This document shows, piece after piece, positions 61,743 through 64,000 of a DNA stretch of 64,000 bases. How positions within the stretch are numbered: position 1 is the first letter of the stretch; every line of letters starts with the position of its first letter. The position numbers and the translations under genes were made by a program. This DNA is from Hypomesus transpacificus. Lineage: Eukaryota; Chordata; Actinopteri; Osmeriformes; Osmeridae. The stretch covers positions 3,560,504 through 3,624,503 of the forward strand of contig NC_061067.1 in the NCBI RefSeq assembly GCF_021917145.1, written 5' to 3'. Under the pieces are notes generated by a model. The model saw nothing but the letters and a program-made list of their open reading frames with translations, searched no databases and was not told the origin of the DNA.

Positions 61743-63358
61743 GGCAGACACCGATGAAAACAGTGAACTAATCCGCGATGATTTCCCCACGGGACGTGAT
61801 GGGTTAAAGTTTTAAAGAGACCGTAGCTTGAAAAGCAGACTAGACTAGACTGCTGACAGAGAAAGAGAGAGAGAACGCGAGAAAGAGAGGGAGAAAGATA
61901 GAGAGAGACTGTCAGTCTGTCTGAGAGAGAGATTACAGGCCTCTTGGCAGCAACAGGAAACCCGTGGAACAATTCATGGAAATGAAGGAATCCCATGGAT
62001 TTGCCGATTTACACTTCCATACAAAACAGTCTGATTCATCAGATAACATTTTCATAAGGACTTTAAGACCACTTGTTGTAAAATTACAATGTCACCTTTA
62101 GCTCTTTAATTGCTCATTTCTTTTTTTTGAAAGACCAAATGTATCCAATAGCATTGCAAGGCAAGACAATAGGACCCATTGGTAAATGTAGTCGTTCCAA
62201 AAAAATCTTATTTGCTAATGTATTTTTTTGGAGCGCTAAAGGTGATGTTGAAATTATAGGGTTGGGTCTTACAGGGTTAAAAGTGCAATAAGTAAGATTT
62301 GTTGTAATGAAAAGTTTGGTCGCCTATAAACGTTTGTGTAATGATGTCCTCTTAAAGTTGTCCAGCAACACTGGAATGTCAATTTCTAATTTTGCAGCAC
62401 CTACTTTCCAGCCAATTATGTTCTAGCAATTCTGTTCCAGCCAATTGACTTTAGGTATTCTTCCTTGGCTAGCTTCTTGAACCACTGTCAATCAAACTCC
62501 ATCTGTAGGAAAGTGCTGAAGTTCAGACAAGAATTGGAGGCGCATATTTTTCATATTTTGATGTATTTTATAATGTTACTTATTGCGTCTTTAATAACAA
62601 CTGTCAGAACGCTTCACAGCTATCCATACCTTCCATTCAGGATCAGGTGGCTGTGATACACCTATAATTTACAGGTCTAAACACCTAGAACAGATGTTTT
62701 ACAGCCTGTATAAAACCTGTTCCAGGGCGGTTATACACCTTATACACTTGTGATATGGCCTACACACACCTGAGTGATGTCACTTGCTCTCCTGTCAACA
62801 TTTAGTATCAGGACTCACCCTCTACTTCAACATCCTGCTGTGTCAACATATGGCTTTCAAACTAGCAACACCAGTATACTCTCTCTTTCTTGTCTGCCCT
62901 CTCTAATTAATTCTGTCTTTTTTCCTCTCTAATATTAAATCATCAAACACGTTTTAAACCACATTAACCACAGGCCTTTAGGTAAGACAGCTTTTAAACA
63001 CAGGTTATACAAATACAATTACTTTATCTGGCACGCATTAGGATTATACCAAAACTGGCTGAGGTAAGGTGCAGATTTATTGATATCTTGATAATTTTCC
63101 CTCCATCCTTTAGATAACTGTTTCCACCTCTTGCAAGAGAGTAAACTAGCGAGTAAACTGTAAACGTTTCTGTTTTCACAGGAAAGGCCAACCTTCAATT
63201 GTCCTCAGATGTTTGCACATCATTCAGTCCAAAACACCACACTGTAAAGAGAGCCTGGCTGAAGACAGAGCTAAAGACAACATATTCTGCAAACTGACTT
63301 GCCTTATCTTTTACAGATGTGAAATAAAATCTATACTTGGGCCAATGCAAACAGGATA
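61743..63358. other. Divergent intergenic region between xylb and the right-edge gene
   Basis: About 1.6 kb with a GA-rich patch at 61855-61935 just upstream of xylb and AT-rich DNA beyond. A possible acceptor (TCACAG|GAAAGG, about 63180) suggests a spliced 5' UTR for the right-edge gene. No further coding sequence seen. Confidence 0.4.
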
Positions 63359-63587
63359 ATGTCTTGCTGCTGTTCAGATTCGTCGTGTTCCTGGGAACCT
63401 ATTAGATCACGGAATGTTATTAGAGGTGAAACTGCCACCGGGGACGTGAGACGCCTCGTGGACGAGGACAACCAAACTGAATCGACGGAGGAGAGGAGCA
63501 GAATGGATATAGCTTTGCTCAGAGAACAGTACCGTTGCACCAGAGAAAAGCAAAAGCGACAAACTCAGGTGGTTTTATTTAGACAAG
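63359..63587 (+). CDS. First coding exon of a C9orf152-like gene (partial)
   Basis: ATG at 63359 opens 76 codons and ends at a good donor (AGACAAG|GTAAGT at 63587/63588). The rest is beyond the window or in exons I cannot see. The N-terminus MSCCCSDSSCSW is rich in cysteine and could be palmitoylated (inference). The later stretch DIALLREQYRCTREKQKRQT followed by QVVLFRQG resembles, from memory, the conserved N-terminal motif of vertebrate C9orf152 (LRAQYxxxKRQQRTQ). That family has no well-established function. The similarity is short, so identity is tentative; that this is a real exon is likelier. Confidence 0.5.
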
Positions 63588-64000
63588 GTAAGTTTGCTGT
63601 TAGCGGGGTATTTACTTAATTAAGTGTGTGATTTTAGCACGTTGTGCGCAACTTCATGTTGTGTCCGAAAGTTGGGCGTCGATTTCCAGGTTGCGTAGCA
63701 TAGGGCAAACGCTACAAAAAGCAGTTATCGCGTTTATGATTTTTTAAATGTATGTTCTTGACAAAATGAACTTCTTAACGTAGGAAGGTGTCACAGATCA
63801 AATTTGACATGACATGCCTAAATCCTGCTGTGTTATTATTAATGATGTCGAATTGATTTGCAAATTTACGTTTTTGTGTAAGTCATTCTTTTCGCGTCTT
63901 AAACAGGAAGCTTGGGATGCAAATTATTTTTAATCTGTCTGACCCCCCCCACACACACACACACACACACATTGCACACATCACTCCTGAATTTATGCAC
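63588..64000. other. Intron of the right-edge gene with a CA repeat
   Basis: AT-rich sequence after the exon 1 donor. A run of C then (AC)n lies at about 63942-63972. No second exon is recognised before the window ends. Confidence 0.4.

Overview
The window is vertebrate nuclear DNA, almost certainly from a ray-finned (teleost) fish. Every real gene is split into short exons with GT-AG introns. The proteins are clear orthologues of vertebrate genes, introns are very compact, and the non-coding DNA holds fish-type repeats: tRNA-derived SINEs with a common teleost tail, Tc1, hAT and piggyBac-like remnants, and long microsatellites. The species cannot be fixed from the sequence alone. There is no bacterial, phage or CRISPR content.

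Layout, left to right. 1-173 (+): C-terminal end of an unrecognised basic, Ser/Lys-rich protein. 1312-3949 (+): an RGS9-anchoring protein (R9AP/RGS9BP family) gene with three coding exons. 5302-7743 (+): an MCUR1/CCDC90-family mitochondrial coiled-coil protein. 8888-11812 (+): dph2, diphthamide synthesis. 12316-17235 (-): ncf2 (p67phox). 18284-24338 (+): garem1. 27246-56847 (-): prkdc (DNA-PKcs), complete, with 86 coding exons and 4110 predicted residues. 57703-61742 (-): xylb, xylulokinase, 19 coding exons and 530 residues. 63359-63587 (+): first coding exon of a gene resembling the C9orf152 family, running off the right edge.

I rebuilt each gene exon by exon from splice sites, reading-frame phase and remembered vertebrate protein sequences. 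All seven complete genes close without a frame break: predicted 255, 305, 497, 501, 859, 4110 and 530 residues. The genes do not form a pathway. They cover phototransduction/GPCR anchoring, mitochondrial calcium, EF2 modification, the phagocyte oxidase, EGFR-GRB2 signalling, non-homologous end joining and pentose metabolism. As I recall their human positions, these seven lie on different chromosomes or arms, so this is fish-specific synteny, not a functional cluster.

The most noteworthy structures are inside prkdc. One is an 88-bp tandem duplication of the exon 37 acceptor region, joined by two telomeric hexamers. Another is a 26-bp tandem duplication that copies the exon 22 splice donor. Other points are a GC-AG intron in ncf2, introns in a gene whose mammalian relative is intronless, two homopolymer G runs of 26 and 28 bases, several perfect hairpins, and SINE insertions close to exons. 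I found no convincing undescribed biological system.
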